NCBI RefSeq assembly: GCF_014203595.1
Contig: NZ_JACHJK010000004.1
Location: 248,001-312,000, forward strand
Direction of reading: 5' to 3'
Source: Streptomyces echinatus
GTDB lineage: Bacteria; Actinomycetota; Actinomycetes; Streptomycetales; Streptomycetaceae
Length of the DNA: 64,000 nucleotides
In this document: positions 15,617-23,688 of the stretch, in pieces
Layout: every line of letters begins with the position of its first letter
Position numbering within the stretch: position 1 is the stretch's first letter
The notes under the pieces: generated by a model
What the model saw: only the letters and a program-made list of their open reading frames with translations
Told to the model about the DNA's origin: nothing
The model's database searches: none
Position numbers and translations under genes: made by a program

Positions 15617-17911
15617 TCAGGGCAGCACGTCGCAGCGCAGCCGTCGTTCGGCCCCGACCACCCGTACCGGTCCCGTCAGCCGCAGCCGTGCCCGGTGCCG
15701 GACCTCGCCGCTCGACGGGCCCAGCCGCAGTTCCAGCTCGCCGGGTTCCACCACCCTGGCCCCCGTACAGTCCGTGAAGGACGACAGGTCGGCGTGGAAG
15801 CGGAAGGTCAGCCGGCGGGCGGCGCCCGGGGACAGGTCGAGCCGCCGGTAGCCGATCAGGCGGACGTCCGGGCGGGTCACCGAGGCCACCGGGTCGTGCA
15901 GATAGAGCTGGACGACCTCGGTGCCCGCCCGGTCGCCGGTGTTGCGGACGGTGAGGGAGAGGTCGTACGAGCCGTCGGTCGGGATGCCCGCCGCGGAACC
16001 CTCGAAGTCCTCCCAGGCGAACTCCGTGTACGTGCGGCCGTGGCCGAACGGGTACAGCGGGGTCGGGTCCAGGCTGCTGACCTCCCCGGCCAGCCCCAGC
16101 GGCGGCTGGAGATAGGTCCAGGGCTGCCCGCCGGGCTCCCGCGGCACGCTCACCGGGAGCCGGCCGGAGGGGCCGACCCGGCCGGACAGCACCCCGGCCA
16201 CCGCCGGGCCGCCCTCCTCGCCCGGGAAGAACGCCTGCACCACCGCGCCGAGCCGGCCGTGCCAGCGCCCCAGGGCGTAGGGGCGGCCGGTGAGCAGCAC
16301 GAGGACCACCGGCACGCCCGTCGCCACGAGCGCGTCCAGCAGCTCCGCCTGCACCCCGGGCAGCCGCAGGTCGGACACGTCACAGCCCTCGCCGGAGGTG
16401 CCGCGCCCGAACAGGCCCGCGCGGTCGCCCAGCACCGCCACGCACACGTCCGCCTCCGCCGCCCGGGCCACGGCCTCCGCGAAGCCGGCGGTGTCCGGGT
16501 CGGACACCCCGCAGCCCTCCGCCGACGTCACCTTGGCGTCCGGGAACTCCGCGCGCAGCGAGTCCAGCACGGTCGGGACGTCGATGCCGAGCGGTACCCC
16601 GGGGTGGTCGGCGAGGACATGCGAGGGGAAGGAGTAACAGCCCAGCATGGCGAGCGGGTCCGCCGCGCGGGGGCCGACGACCGCGATCCGGGTGCCGGGG
16701 GCCAGCGGCAGCAGGCCGCCGGGGTTGTCCAGCAGCACCACCGACTCCTCCGCCAGCCGCCGGGCGAGGGCCCGGTTGCGCGCCGGGTCCAGGTCGAGGG
16801 GGCCATCCGGCTCCGGGCGCCAGTCCTCGTCCAGCAGACCCAGCTCGCACTTCTGGAGCAGGACGCGCCGGGCCGCGCGGTCCACCAGGGCCTCCGGGAC
16901 CCGGCCCTCGCGTACGGCGGCGACGAGCGGGGGGCCGTAGCAATCCGGGGCCGGCAGTTCGACGTCGACGCCCGCGGCCAGGGCCAGACGCGCCGCCTCC
17001 GCCTCGTCCGCCGCGACCCGATGCAGGGTCCGCAGGAAGCCGATGCCGAAGTAGTCGGCCACCACCGTGCCGGTGAACCCCCACTCCTGGCGCAGCAGCC
17101 CGGTCAGCAGCCGCGGGTCGGCGGAGGCGGGCACGCCGTCGGTCTCGGTGTAGGCCGCCATCACCGAGCGGGCCCCGCCCTCGCGCAGCGCCATCTCGAA
17201 CGGCGGCAGGGTGACGTCCGCGAGCTCCCGTACGCCCGCCCGCACCGGGGCCAGGTTCCGGGCACCCGCCGAGGCCGCGTACCCGGCGAAGTGCTTGAGG
17301 GTGGCGACGACACCGGCCGACTCCAGGCCGCGTACGTAGGCCGTGCCCACGGTGCCGACCAGGTACGGGTCCTCGCCGATCGTCTCCTCGACCCGTCCCC
17401 AGCGCGGGTCTCGGACCACGTCCAGCACCGGCGCCAGGCCCTGGTGGACCCCGGCCGCGCGCAGGCCCCGGCCGATGCGGCGGCCCATCTCCTCCACCAG
17501 CTCCGGGTCGAAGGAGGCGCCCCAGGCGAGCGGGACCGGATAGGCGGTCGCCCGCCAGGCGGTGAAGCCGGCCAGGCACTCCTCGTGGGCGACGGCCGGG
17601 ATGCCGAAGCGGTTCGCGGCGGCGATCCGGCGCTGCGCCCGGGCCAGGGATCGCGCCCCGGCGTCGGGCTCGACGGGGGCGGTGCCGAAGGACCGGGTCA
17701 GCTGGCCGAGGCCGTGGGCGATCAGCTCGTCCCAGTCGTGACCGGAGGCCATCTCCCGCTGGAGTGGGGCGACTCCGTCGCCGTCCGCGGCGGCGCCCAC
17801 CCAGGCGCCGTACAGCTGGGCCGTCTTCTCCTCCAGGGTCATCCGTGACAGCAGGTCGGTCACCCGGGCGTCGGCGGGCAGGGCGGGGTCGCGCCAAGGA
17901 GCGGTGGTCAT
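15617..17911 (-). CDS. glycoside hydrolase family 3 beta-glycosidase
   Basis: A 764-residue GH3 enzyme without a signal peptide, so probably cytoplasmic and acting on imported oligosaccharides. The N-terminal TIM barrel has MTLEEKTAQL, the GLAPVLDVVRDPRWGRVEETIGEDPYL stretch, and KHFAGY. The catalytic nucleophile is Asp286 in GTVVADYFG. The second alpha/beta sandwich carries LPLAPGTRIAVVGPRA and VLLTGRPY. A fibronectin-III-like C-terminal domain contains YPFGHGRTYTEF. Activity is probably beta-xylosidase or beta-glucosidase; sequence does not decide. It is divergent from the LacI regulator, with shared operators between them. The adjacent CBM2 remnant suggests a former plant-polysaccharide locus. 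Confidence 0.92.
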   Translation of the reverse strand: MTTAPWRDPALPADARVTDLLSRMTLEEKTAQLYGAWVGAAADGDGVAPLQREMASGHDWDELIAHGLGQLTRSFGTAPVEPDAGARSLARAQRRIAAANRFGIPAVAHEECLAGFTAWRATAYPVPLAWGASFDPELVEEMGRRIGRGLRAAGVHQGLAPVLDVVRDPRWGRVEETIGEDPYLVGTVGTAYVRGLESAGVVATLKHFAGYAASAGARNLAPVRAGVRELADVTLPPFEMALREGGARSVMAAYTETDGVPASADPRLLTGLLRQEWGFTGTVVADYFGIGFLRTLHRVAADEAEAARLALAAGVDVELPAPDCYGPPLVAAVREGRVPEALVDRAARRVLLQKCELGLLDEDWRPEPDGPLDLDPARNRALARRLAEESVVLLDNPGGLLPLAPGTRIAVVGPRAADPLAMLGCYSFPSHVLADHPGVPLGIDVPTVLDSLRAEFPDAKVTSAEGCGVSDPDTAGFAEAVARAAEADVCVAVLGDRAGLFGRGTSGEGCDVSDLRLPGVQAELLDALVATGVPVVLVLLTGRPYALGRWHGRLGAVVQAFFPGEEGGPAVAGVLSGRVGPSGRLPVSVPREPGGQPWTYLQPPLGLAGEVSSLDPTPLYPFGHGRTYTEFAWEDFEGSAAGIPTDGSYDLSLTVRNTGDRAGTEVVQLYLHDPVASVTRPDVRLIGYRRLDLSPGAARRLTFRFHADLSSFTDCTGARVVEPGELELRLGPSSGEVRHRARLRLTGPVRVVGAERRLRCDVLP

Positions 17912-17950
17912 GGAACTCCCGTCGATGGTCCGGGATCGGACGCTGCTGGC

Positions 17951-17978
17951 CGAATGTTTCGAATGTCACCTCGAATGT
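17951..17978. promoter_or_regulatory. operator cluster between GH3 gene and lacI-type regulator
   Basis: CGAATGTTTCG (17951-17961) is a dyad of the form CGAA-N3-TTCG. CGAATGT is repeated at 17960-17966 and 17972-17978. It lies 40 bp upstream of the GH3 start and 80 bp upstream of the regulator, as expected for LacI-family autoregulation. The same CGAANNNTTCG dyad recurs at 19139. Confidence 0.65.
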
Positions 17979-18041
17979 TCCGGGAACCTAGGGCGCACGT
18001 GGGCCTTCGTCAAGAGGTGGGGCGGGGATACGATCGCGGGC

Positions 18042-19079
18042 ATGAAGCCTCCGAAGCCCGCAGAGACGCAGACGGCGACCCTCGCCGAGATCGCCCGGGA
18101 GGCCGGGGTCTCCGCTCCGACTGTTTCGAAGGTCCTCAACGGCCGTGCCGACGTCGCCCCCGCGACCCGCGCCCGGGTCGAGGAACTGCTGCGCGCCTAC
18201 GGCTACCGGCGCCGGCGCGCCGAGGCCTCCCGCTCACCACTGATCGACCTGGTCTTCCACGAGCTGGAGAGCGCCTGGGCGCTGGAGGTCATCCGGGGCG
18301 TGGAGAACGTGGCCCGGGACGCCGGGCTGAGCGTCGTCCTGTCCGAGTCGGCCGGCCGGCTCACCCCCGGCCGGACCTGGGCCGACCAGGTCGCGGCCCG
18401 CCGCCCGCACGGCGTGGTGCTGGTGCTGTCCGGGCTCGACGGGTCCCAGCGGGCGCTGCTGACCAGCAGATCCATCCCGTTCGTGGTGATGGACCCGGCC
18501 GGCGACCCGGGGCCGGACGTGCCGTCCATCGGCGCCACCAACTGGCAGGGCGGCCTCGCCGCCACCCGCCACCTGGTGGAACTCGGGCACACCCGGATCG
18601 GCGCGATCAGCGGACCGTCCCGGATGATGTGCAGCCGGGCCCGGGTCGACGGCTACCGCGCGGCCCTGGAGACGGCCGGGCTGCCCGCCGACCCCTCGCT
18701 CGTCGTGACCGGGGACTTCCACCACGACGCCGGCTACCGCCTGGGTCTGGAGCTGCTGCGCCGCCCGGACCGGCCCACCGCCGTCTTCGCGGGCAACGAC
18801 CTGCAGGCGCTCGGGCTGTACGAGGCCGCCCGCGAACTCGGTCTGCGCATCCCGGGGGACGTCAGTGTCGTCGGCTTCGACGATCTGCCGGTGGCCCGCT
18901 GGGTGGGCCCGCCGCTGACGACCGTACGGCAGCCGCTGACCGAGATGGCCGAGGCTGCGGCCCGGCTGGTGCTGGAGCTGGGGCGGGCACGGCAGGAGCG
19001 GGCCGCGACCCGGGTGGAGCTGGCGACGAGCCTGGTGGTGCGGTCCAGCACGGCGGCGCCCGCCGTGGCCGGAAGGTGA
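18042..19079 (+). CDS. LacI-family transcriptional regulator
   Basis: A 345-residue repressor. The N-terminal HTH (ATLAEIAREAGVSAPTVSKVLNG, about 13-35) and hinge-helix region ELLRAYGYRRRR are followed by a periplasmic-binding-protein-like sensor (IDLVFHELESAWALEVIRGVE, the GHTRIGAISGP turn, FAGNDLQALGLYEAAREL, DVSVVGFDDLPVA). It is divergent from the GH3 gene and most likely represses it until a sugar derived from its substrate binds. The ATG at 18042 directly precedes the HTH; a longer frame upstream would overlap the operator region and is rejected. Confidence 0.92.
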   Translation: MKPPKPAETQTATLAEIAREAGVSAPTVSKVLNGRADVAPATRARVEELLRAYGYRRRRAEASRSPLIDLVFHELESAWALEVIRGVENVARDAGLSVVLSESAGRLTPGRTWADQVAARRPHGVVLVLSGLDGSQRALLTSRSIPFVVMDPAGDPGPDVPSIGATNWQGGLAATRHLVELGHTRIGAISGPSRMMCSRARVDGYRAALETAGLPADPSLVVTGDFHHDAGYRLGLELLRRPDRPTAVFAGNDLQALGLYEAARELGLRIPGDVSVVGFDDLPVARWVGPPLTTVRQPLTEMAEAAARLVLELGRARQERAATRVELATSLVVRSSTAAPAVAGR

Positions 19080-19137
19080 CGTATTGACGGGTGGGGGGTG
19101 TGCCCCCACACTCCTCCGAAGTCAATCGGTTGCACGA

Positions 19138-19150
19138 CCGAAACTTTCGG
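19138..19150. promoter_or_regulatory. CGAANNNTTCG operator upstream of CBM2 remnant
   Basis: CCGAAACTTTCGG is a perfect 13-nt dyad with the same CGAA-N3-TTCG core as the site at 17951. It lies just upstream of the decayed secreted CBM2 gene and downstream of the LacI regulator. By eye it also resembles operators reported for xylan/cellulose genes in Streptomyces. Confidence 0.6.
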
Positions 19151-19161
19151 AGGCGCCCGCC

Positions 19162-19436
19162 CTGAGACCTCCCGAACGTTCCCGCGGGCCGCCCTGGCCG
19201 CGGTGGCGACCGCCGTGGGCCTGTTCACCGCCCCCCCGGCACCGTCCATGCCGCCGGCACCCCGCTGCGCGACCATCACCCAGGCGTGGAACGCCACCTG
19301 CGCCCAGTCGGGCTCGGCCGTCTCCTGCGCCGACGCCTCGTACAACGGGTCGGTACCGGACGGAGGTTCGGTGACCTTCGGGTTCAACGCCTCCTGGAGC
19401 GGCGGCAATCCGGTACCGGCGGTGACGCCGGGATGA
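19162..19436 (+). pseudogene. remnant of a secreted CBM2 (cellulose-binding) protein
   Basis: The frame ending at 19436 encodes a signal-peptide-like stretch RAALAAVATAVGLFTAPPAPS. It then gives AWNATCAQSGSAVSC, DASYNGSVPDGGSVTFGFNASWSGGNPVPA, which matches the end of carbohydrate-binding module family 2. There is no catalytic domain and the CBM lacks its first half. The likely start context, CTGAGACCTCCCGAACGTTCCCG (19160s), would read M-RPPERSR if CTG were ATG, but a one-base shift then separates it from the signal frame. So I see a lost start, a frameshift and a large internal deletion. A short functional secreted peptide cannot be fully excluded. Confidence 0.6.
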
Positions 19437-19533
19437 GCCGCGGGGCGGGCTGGTGCAGGAGAATCTCCCGGGAAAACCGGCTCGTGCCGCTTCCGCTAAC
19501 AGTTTCCTCATCATTCGGACTTACGTTCCTGAC

Positions 19534-20592
19534 GTGACGCGACACGAGGAGCAGGGCGGCACGGGCGGACGGGTGGGCCGGCGGCCGAAGGCGCTGAGGA
19601 TCGCCGGCCTCACTCTGGCGGGCACCCTGGTGCTGGGCGCGGCGGCCGCCGGCTGGGTGTACTGGCACCTGAACGCCAACATCACCAGCGTCGACATCAA
19701 CGGCGCGCTCGGCGACGACCGGCCCGCCCGGGCGGTGACCGGCCCGGCCGCGACCGCCCCGGCCGACGCCTCGCCCCTGCCCACCGGCTCCCTGAACATC
19801 CTGGTCCTCGGCTCGGACTCGCGCGACGGCACCGCCAACGCGGAACTGGGCGGTGGCGACGACACCTCCGGGGCCCGGTCCGACACCGCGATGGTCGTGC
19901 ACGTCGACGCGGGCCGGACCACGGCCACCGTGGTCAGCATCCCGCGCGACACGCTCGTCACCCGCCCGTCCTGCCCGCTCGCCTCCGGCGGCACCGCGGC
20001 GCCGGCGCACGGCGCCATGTTCAACAGCGCCTACTCGGTGGGGGGTCCGGTGTGCGCGGTGAAGACCGCCGAGTCGCTCACCGGCGTCCGCATGGACCAC
20101 TACCTGGAAATCGACTTCTCCGGCTTCGCGAGGCTCGTCGACGCGCTCGGCGGGGTCGACGTCACCACCGGCCAGGACATCGACGACGACAAGAGCCACC
20201 TCCACCTGGAGGCCGGCACCCACCATCTCGACGGCAAGCGGGCCCTGGCCCTCGCCCGCACCCGGCACGGCATAGGCGACGGCAGCGACCTGGGCCGCAT
20301 AGGGCTGCAGCAGACGCTGGTCAAGGCCCTGCTGGAGCGGATCGGGGACGCCGGCCTGCTCACCGACCCGGCCAGGCTGTACCAGGCCGCCGACGCCGTC
20401 ACCGCCGGCCTCACCACCGACACCGGCCTGGACTCCCTCGGCGAGCTGATCGGCCTCGGCCGGAGCCTGAGGGGCCTGACCGCCGACCGGATGAGGACGG
20501 TGACCATGCCGGTCGTCACGGCACCCTCCGACCCCAACCGGGTGATTCCCGAGCAGCCCGGGGCGGACCGGCTCTGGACTTCATTGCGCTGA
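19534..20592 (+). CDS. LytR-CpsA-Psr (LCP) family protein
   Basis: LCP proteins attach glycopolymers such as teichoic acids to peptidoglycan outside the membrane. This 352-residue protein has a short basic N-terminus, one transmembrane helix (about 21-46) and an extracellular LCP domain. The domain shows LNILVLGSDSRDG, SDTAMVVHVDAGRTTATVVSIPRDTLV (with the Arg/Asp lipid-phosphate pair), MFNSAYSVGG, DHYLEIDFSGFARLVDALGGVDV and ALALARTRHGIGDGSDLGRIGLQQ. The GTG at 19534 is chosen because it gives a normal cytoplasmic tail before the helix. It stands alone between the CBM2 remnant and the ECF pair. Confidence 0.93.
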   Translation: MTRHEEQGGTGGRVGRRPKALRIAGLTLAGTLVLGAAAAGWVYWHLNANITSVDINGALGDDRPARAVTGPAATAPADASPLPTGSLNILVLGSDSRDGTANAELGGGDDTSGARSDTAMVVHVDAGRTTATVVSIPRDTLVTRPSCPLASGGTAAPAHGAMFNSAYSVGGPVCAVKTAESLTGVRMDHYLEIDFSGFARLVDALGGVDVTTGQDIDDDKSHLHLEAGTHHLDGKRALALARTRHGIGDGSDLGRIGLQQTLVKALLERIGDAGLLTDPARLYQAADAVTAGLTTDTGLDSLGELIGLGRSLRGLTADRMRTVTMPVVTAPSDPNRVIPEQPGADRLWTSLR

Positions 20593-20701
20593 GCGCCGGA
20601 AGAGGGCGGCCGGCGGGAGGGCACGGAGGGGCGGCGCACCGGGCGGCGGGCGGGGCGGCGAGCAGGGGCGGAAAAAAGTCCCGGAGATTTTCTCGCGAGC
20701 G

Positions 20702-20728
20702 TGTCGATCCGGGTGTCTCCCGTTCGAC
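20702..20728 (+). promoter_or_regulatory. candidate ECF42-type promoter
   Basis: TGTCGA (20702-20707) and CGAC (20725-20728) are 17 bp apart and 50 bp before the DGPF gene. ECF42 factors are known to use a TGTCGA -35 and a CGA-containing -10, so this may be the autoregulated promoter of the pair. Match by eye only. Confidence 0.5.
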
Positions 20729-20779
20729 GCCTGGGTGAGCGGTGGGGAACGGCCCCGCCGCCCGGCCGAAGGAGCCACC

Positions 20780-21136
20780 ATGCCCCGCTACCTGTCGCTC
20801 ATCCGCATCGACGAGTCCGCCGCCCCCGCCGAGGGCCCCAGCGAGGAGCTCATGCGCCGGATGGGCGAGCTGATCGAGGAGGTCACCAAGGCGGGCGTCA
20901 TGCTCGACACCGCCGGGCTCACCCCGTCCGCCCAGGGCACCCGGGTGCACTGGGAGGGCGGGAAGATCTCCGTCACCGACGGGCCGTTCACCGAGTCCAA
21001 GGAGGTCATCGGGGGGTACGCGCTCATGCAGTGCAAGGACCGGGCCGAGGCCCTGGAGTGGACCAAGCGGTTCCTTCAGGTCCACGAGGAGTTCTGGACC
21101 ATCACCTGCGAGGTCCGGGAGATCGCGGAGGGCTGA
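20780..21136 (+). CDS. YCII-related DGPF-domain protein
   Basis: A 118-residue protein of the YCII/DGPF family. It starts MPRYLSLIRIDE and carries the family name motif in SVTDGPFTESKEVIGGYALMQ (about 72-92). GAAGGAG precedes the ATG. Such proteins are encoded beside ECF42 sigma factors, as here, where the sigma gene starts 40 bp downstream. Their biochemical role is unknown; they are small ferredoxin-like folds and may bind a signal. Confidence 0.9.
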   Translation: MPRYLSLIRIDESAAPAEGPSEELMRRMGELIEEVTKAGVMLDTAGLTPSAQGTRVHWEGGKISVTDGPFTESKEVIGGYALMQCKDRAEALEWTKRFLQVHEEFWTITCEVREIAEG

Positions 21137-21176
21137 TCCTGGCCCTCGGCCGCCCGGGGGTGTTGCATGGTGGGCT

Positions 21177-22484
21177 GTGGAAGCACAGCCCACCGCGGCA
21201 CACACGATCGAGACCGTCTTCCGGCTGGAGTCCCCGCGGGTCGTCGCCGCCGTCGCCCGCATCGTGCGGGACATCGGCATCGCCGAGGAACTGGCACAGG
21301 ACGCCCTGGTCGCCGCCCTGGAGCGGTGGCCCCGGGAAGGGGTGCCCGACAACCCCGGCGCCTGGCTCACGGCCACGGCCCGGCACCGGGCCGTCGACCT
21401 GGTCCGGCGCCGCGAGACCTACGCCCGCAAACTCGCCGAGATCGGCCGGGACCTGGAGACCACCGCCCCGCCGGAGGAACCGGCCGACCCGGACGACATC
21501 GACGACGACCTGCTCCGGCTGGTCTTCACCACCTGCCACCCGGTGCTGTCCCCGCAGGCCCGCACCGCGCTCACCCTGCGCCTGCTCGGCGGCCTGACCA
21601 CGGCCGAGATCGCCCGCTCCCACCTGGTCCCCGAGCCGACGATCGCCCAGCGGATCGTCCGCGCCAAACGCACGCTCGCCGCGAAGAACGTCGCCTTCGA
21701 GGTGCCGTACGGGCCCGACCGCGAGGCCCGCCTCGGCTCCGTCCTGGACGTCATCTACCTGATCTTCAACGAGGGCTACGCGGCCACCGCCGGCGACGAC
21801 TGGCTGCGCCCCGGCCTGTGCGAGGACGCGCTGCGGCTGGCCCGCGTCCTGTCCGCGCTGATGCCCAAGGAGCCGGAGGTGCACGGCCTGACCGCGCTGC
21901 TGGAGTTCCAGGCGTCCCGCACCGCCGCCCGCACCGGCCCGGACGGCGAGCCGGTGCTGCTGAGGGACCAGAACCGCCGCCGCTGGAACCGCATGCTCAT
22001 CGGGCGCGGGGTCCGCGCCCTGGAGCGCGCCGAGGCCACCGCCGACGGACCCCCGGGCCCGTACGCCCTGCAGGCGGCCATCGCCGCCTGCCACGCGCAC
22101 GCGTACACCTACGAGGAGACCGACTGGCGTGCCATCGCCACCCTGTACGGCCTGCTGGCCGCTCGCGCGCCGTCCCCGGTGGTCGAGCTGAACCGGGCGG
22201 TCGCCGTGTCGATGGCCGACGGCCCGGCCGAGGGCCTGCGGCTGGTGGACGCCCTGGCCGCCGTCCCCGCGCTGCGCGACTACCACCTGCTGCCCAGCGT
22301 CCGCGGCGACCTGCTGGCCCGGCTCGGCCGTACCGCCGAGGCCCGCGAGGAGTTCACCCGGGCGGCGGGGCTGGCCCGCAACGAGAAGGAGCGGGACCTG
22401 CTGCTCAGCCGGGCGCGGACGCTCGGTCCCCCGCCCGCACCGGCGCCCCGATCAGCATCGTCGGCGCCCCCGCCACCCGGGTGA
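21177..22484 (+). CDS. ECF sigma factor of the ECF42 type
   Basis: A 435-residue sigma factor. Region 2 (TVFRLESPRVVAAVARIVRDIGIAEELAQDALVAALERWP) and region 4 (LTLRLLGGLTTAEIARSHLVPEPTIAQRIVRAKRTL) fill the first 175 residues. The remaining 250 residues are the long helical, TPR-like extension typical of ECF42 (FNEGYAATAGDDW, AAIAACHAHAYTYEETDW, YGLLAARAPSPVVELNRAVAVS). No anti-sigma gene is nearby; ECF42 proteins are regulated through the extension. The paired DGPF gene and TGTCGA promoter support the assignment. Its 3' end overlaps the convergent methyltransferase by 80 bp. Confidence 0.93.
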   Translation: MEAQPTAAHTIETVFRLESPRVVAAVARIVRDIGIAEELAQDALVAALERWPREGVPDNPGAWLTATARHRAVDLVRRRETYARKLAEIGRDLETTAPPEEPADPDDIDDDLLRLVFTTCHPVLSPQARTALTLRLLGGLTTAEIARSHLVPEPTIAQRIVRAKRTLAAKNVAFEVPYGPDREARLGSVLDVIYLIFNEGYAATAGDDWLRPGLCEDALRLARVLSALMPKEPEVHGLTALLEFQASRTAARTGPDGEPVLLRDQNRRRWNRMLIGRGVRALERAEATADGPPGPYALQAAIAACHAHAYTYEETDWRAIATLYGLLAARAPSPVVELNRAVAVSMADGPAEGLRLVDALAAVPALRDYHLLPSVRGDLLARLGRTAEAREEFTRAAGLARNEKERDLLLSRARTLGPPPAPAPRSASSAPPPPG

Positions 22485-23598
22485 GGAAGACCGTGGCCGC
22501 GTTCGGGCCCTGTGGCCTGACCTTGCGGCGCAGTTCCTCCGGCTCGACCGCCGAGCCGCGCTTCTTCACGGTCAGCGTGCCGACCTCGCGCTCCCGCAGC
22601 AGGGCCTTCAGCTTCTTGACGTTGAACGGCATCCGGTCGGTGATCTCGTAGGCGGTGGCGTACGGAGTGGGCCGCGGCTCGTCGGCGGTGACGTACGCGA
22701 TGGTCGCGTCGAGGAGGCCGCCGCCGACCTCCTCGGCCACCTCCGCGACCAGGTGCGCGCGGATCACGGCGCCGTCCGGCTCGTAGAGGTACCGCCCGAC
22801 CGGCCGGACCGCGGGGTCGGGCAGTCCGCGGCCGAGCAGCGTGCGCGGGCCCGGCAGCAGTGTGGCCCGCACGGCGCCCGGCGCGCCGGTGCCGAACCAC
22901 AGCACCGCCTCCTTCACGTCGCCGCCGTCGGAGATCCACTCCGCCTCGGCCGCGGCCGGGACCACCTCGTGCGGGATGCCGGGGGCGATCTTCAGGGCGG
23001 CGTGCGGCGCCCGGGCGGCGGTCTCGACGGCCCAGGACAGCGGCGGTGAGTACGCCTCCGGGTCGAACACCCTCCCGCGCCCGCCCCGGCGCGCCGGGTC
23101 CACGAACACCGCGTCGTACCCGGCGGTGTCCACCTCCGTGACGTCGGCCTCCCGCACCTCGATCAGCCCGGCCAGCCCCAGTGCCTCGGCGTTCGCCCGG
23201 GCCACGGCCGCCGTCAGCGGGTCCCGGTCCACGGCCAGCACCCGGATCCCGGCCCGGGCCAGCGCGACGGCGTCCCCGCCGATGCCGCAGCACAGGTCGG
23301 CGACGCAGGTCACGCCCAGTTCCTTCAGCCGCCGGGCCCGGTACGTCGCCACGCTGGTCCGTGTCGACTGCTCGACCCCGTTCGGGGTGAAGAACATCCG
23401 CCCGGCGTCCTCGGCCCCGAACTTCGCCACCGCCCGCTGCCGCAGCCGGGCCTGACCGAGCGCGGCCGAGACCAGCTCGGCCGGGTGGTCACGGCGCAGC
23501 CGGGTGGCCACGGCCAGCTCCTGCGCGGGCTCGGTGTCGCGCACCTCGTCGAGGAGGGCGCGGCCTTCGGGGGTGAGGAGCAGAGCGAGGTCGTTCAC
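22405..23598 (-). CDS. SAM-dependent methyltransferase, THUMP-like domain protein
   Basis: A 397-residue class I methyltransferase. Motif I is VADLCCGIGGDAVALARAG (about 99-117), followed by the acidic loop VLAVDRDPL and the catalytic-site-like VFVDPARRGGRGR (about 155). The C-terminal 90 residues form the THUMP-like domain (TPYATAYEITDRMPFNVKKLKALL, TVKKRGSAVEPEELRRKV). Actinobacterial relatives are annotated as THUMP-like methyltransferases, presumably acting on RNA; the target is unproven. The GTG at 23598 may be leaderless (CACAAT 7 nt upstream). Its last 80 bases overlap the ECF42 gene tail to tail. Confidence 0.85.
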   Translation of the reverse strand: MNDLALLLTPEGRALLDEVRDTEPAQELAVATRLRRDHPAELVSAALGQARLRQRAVAKFGAEDAGRMFFTPNGVEQSTRTSVATYRARRLKELGVTCVADLCCGIGGDAVALARAGIRVLAVDRDPLTAAVARANAEALGLAGLIEVREADVTEVDTAGYDAVFVDPARRGGRGRVFDPEAYSPPLSWAVETAARAPHAALKIAPGIPHEVVPAAAEAEWISDGGDVKEAVLWFGTGAPGAVRATLLPGPRTLLGRGLPDPAVRPVGRYLYEPDGAVIRAHLVAEVAEEVGGGLLDATIAYVTADEPRPTPYATAYEITDRMPFNVKKLKALLREREVGTLTVKKRGSAVEPEELRRKVRPQGPNAATVFLTRVAGAPTMLIGAPVRAGDRASAPG

Positions 23599-23688
23599 CG
23601 GGTCATTGTGGGCCAGTCGGTGGATGGTGCGCCTCCGGCGGCGGTGTCGGCCCGGGGCGCGGGCCGGGGCCTGGGAGGATCCGGGGCC

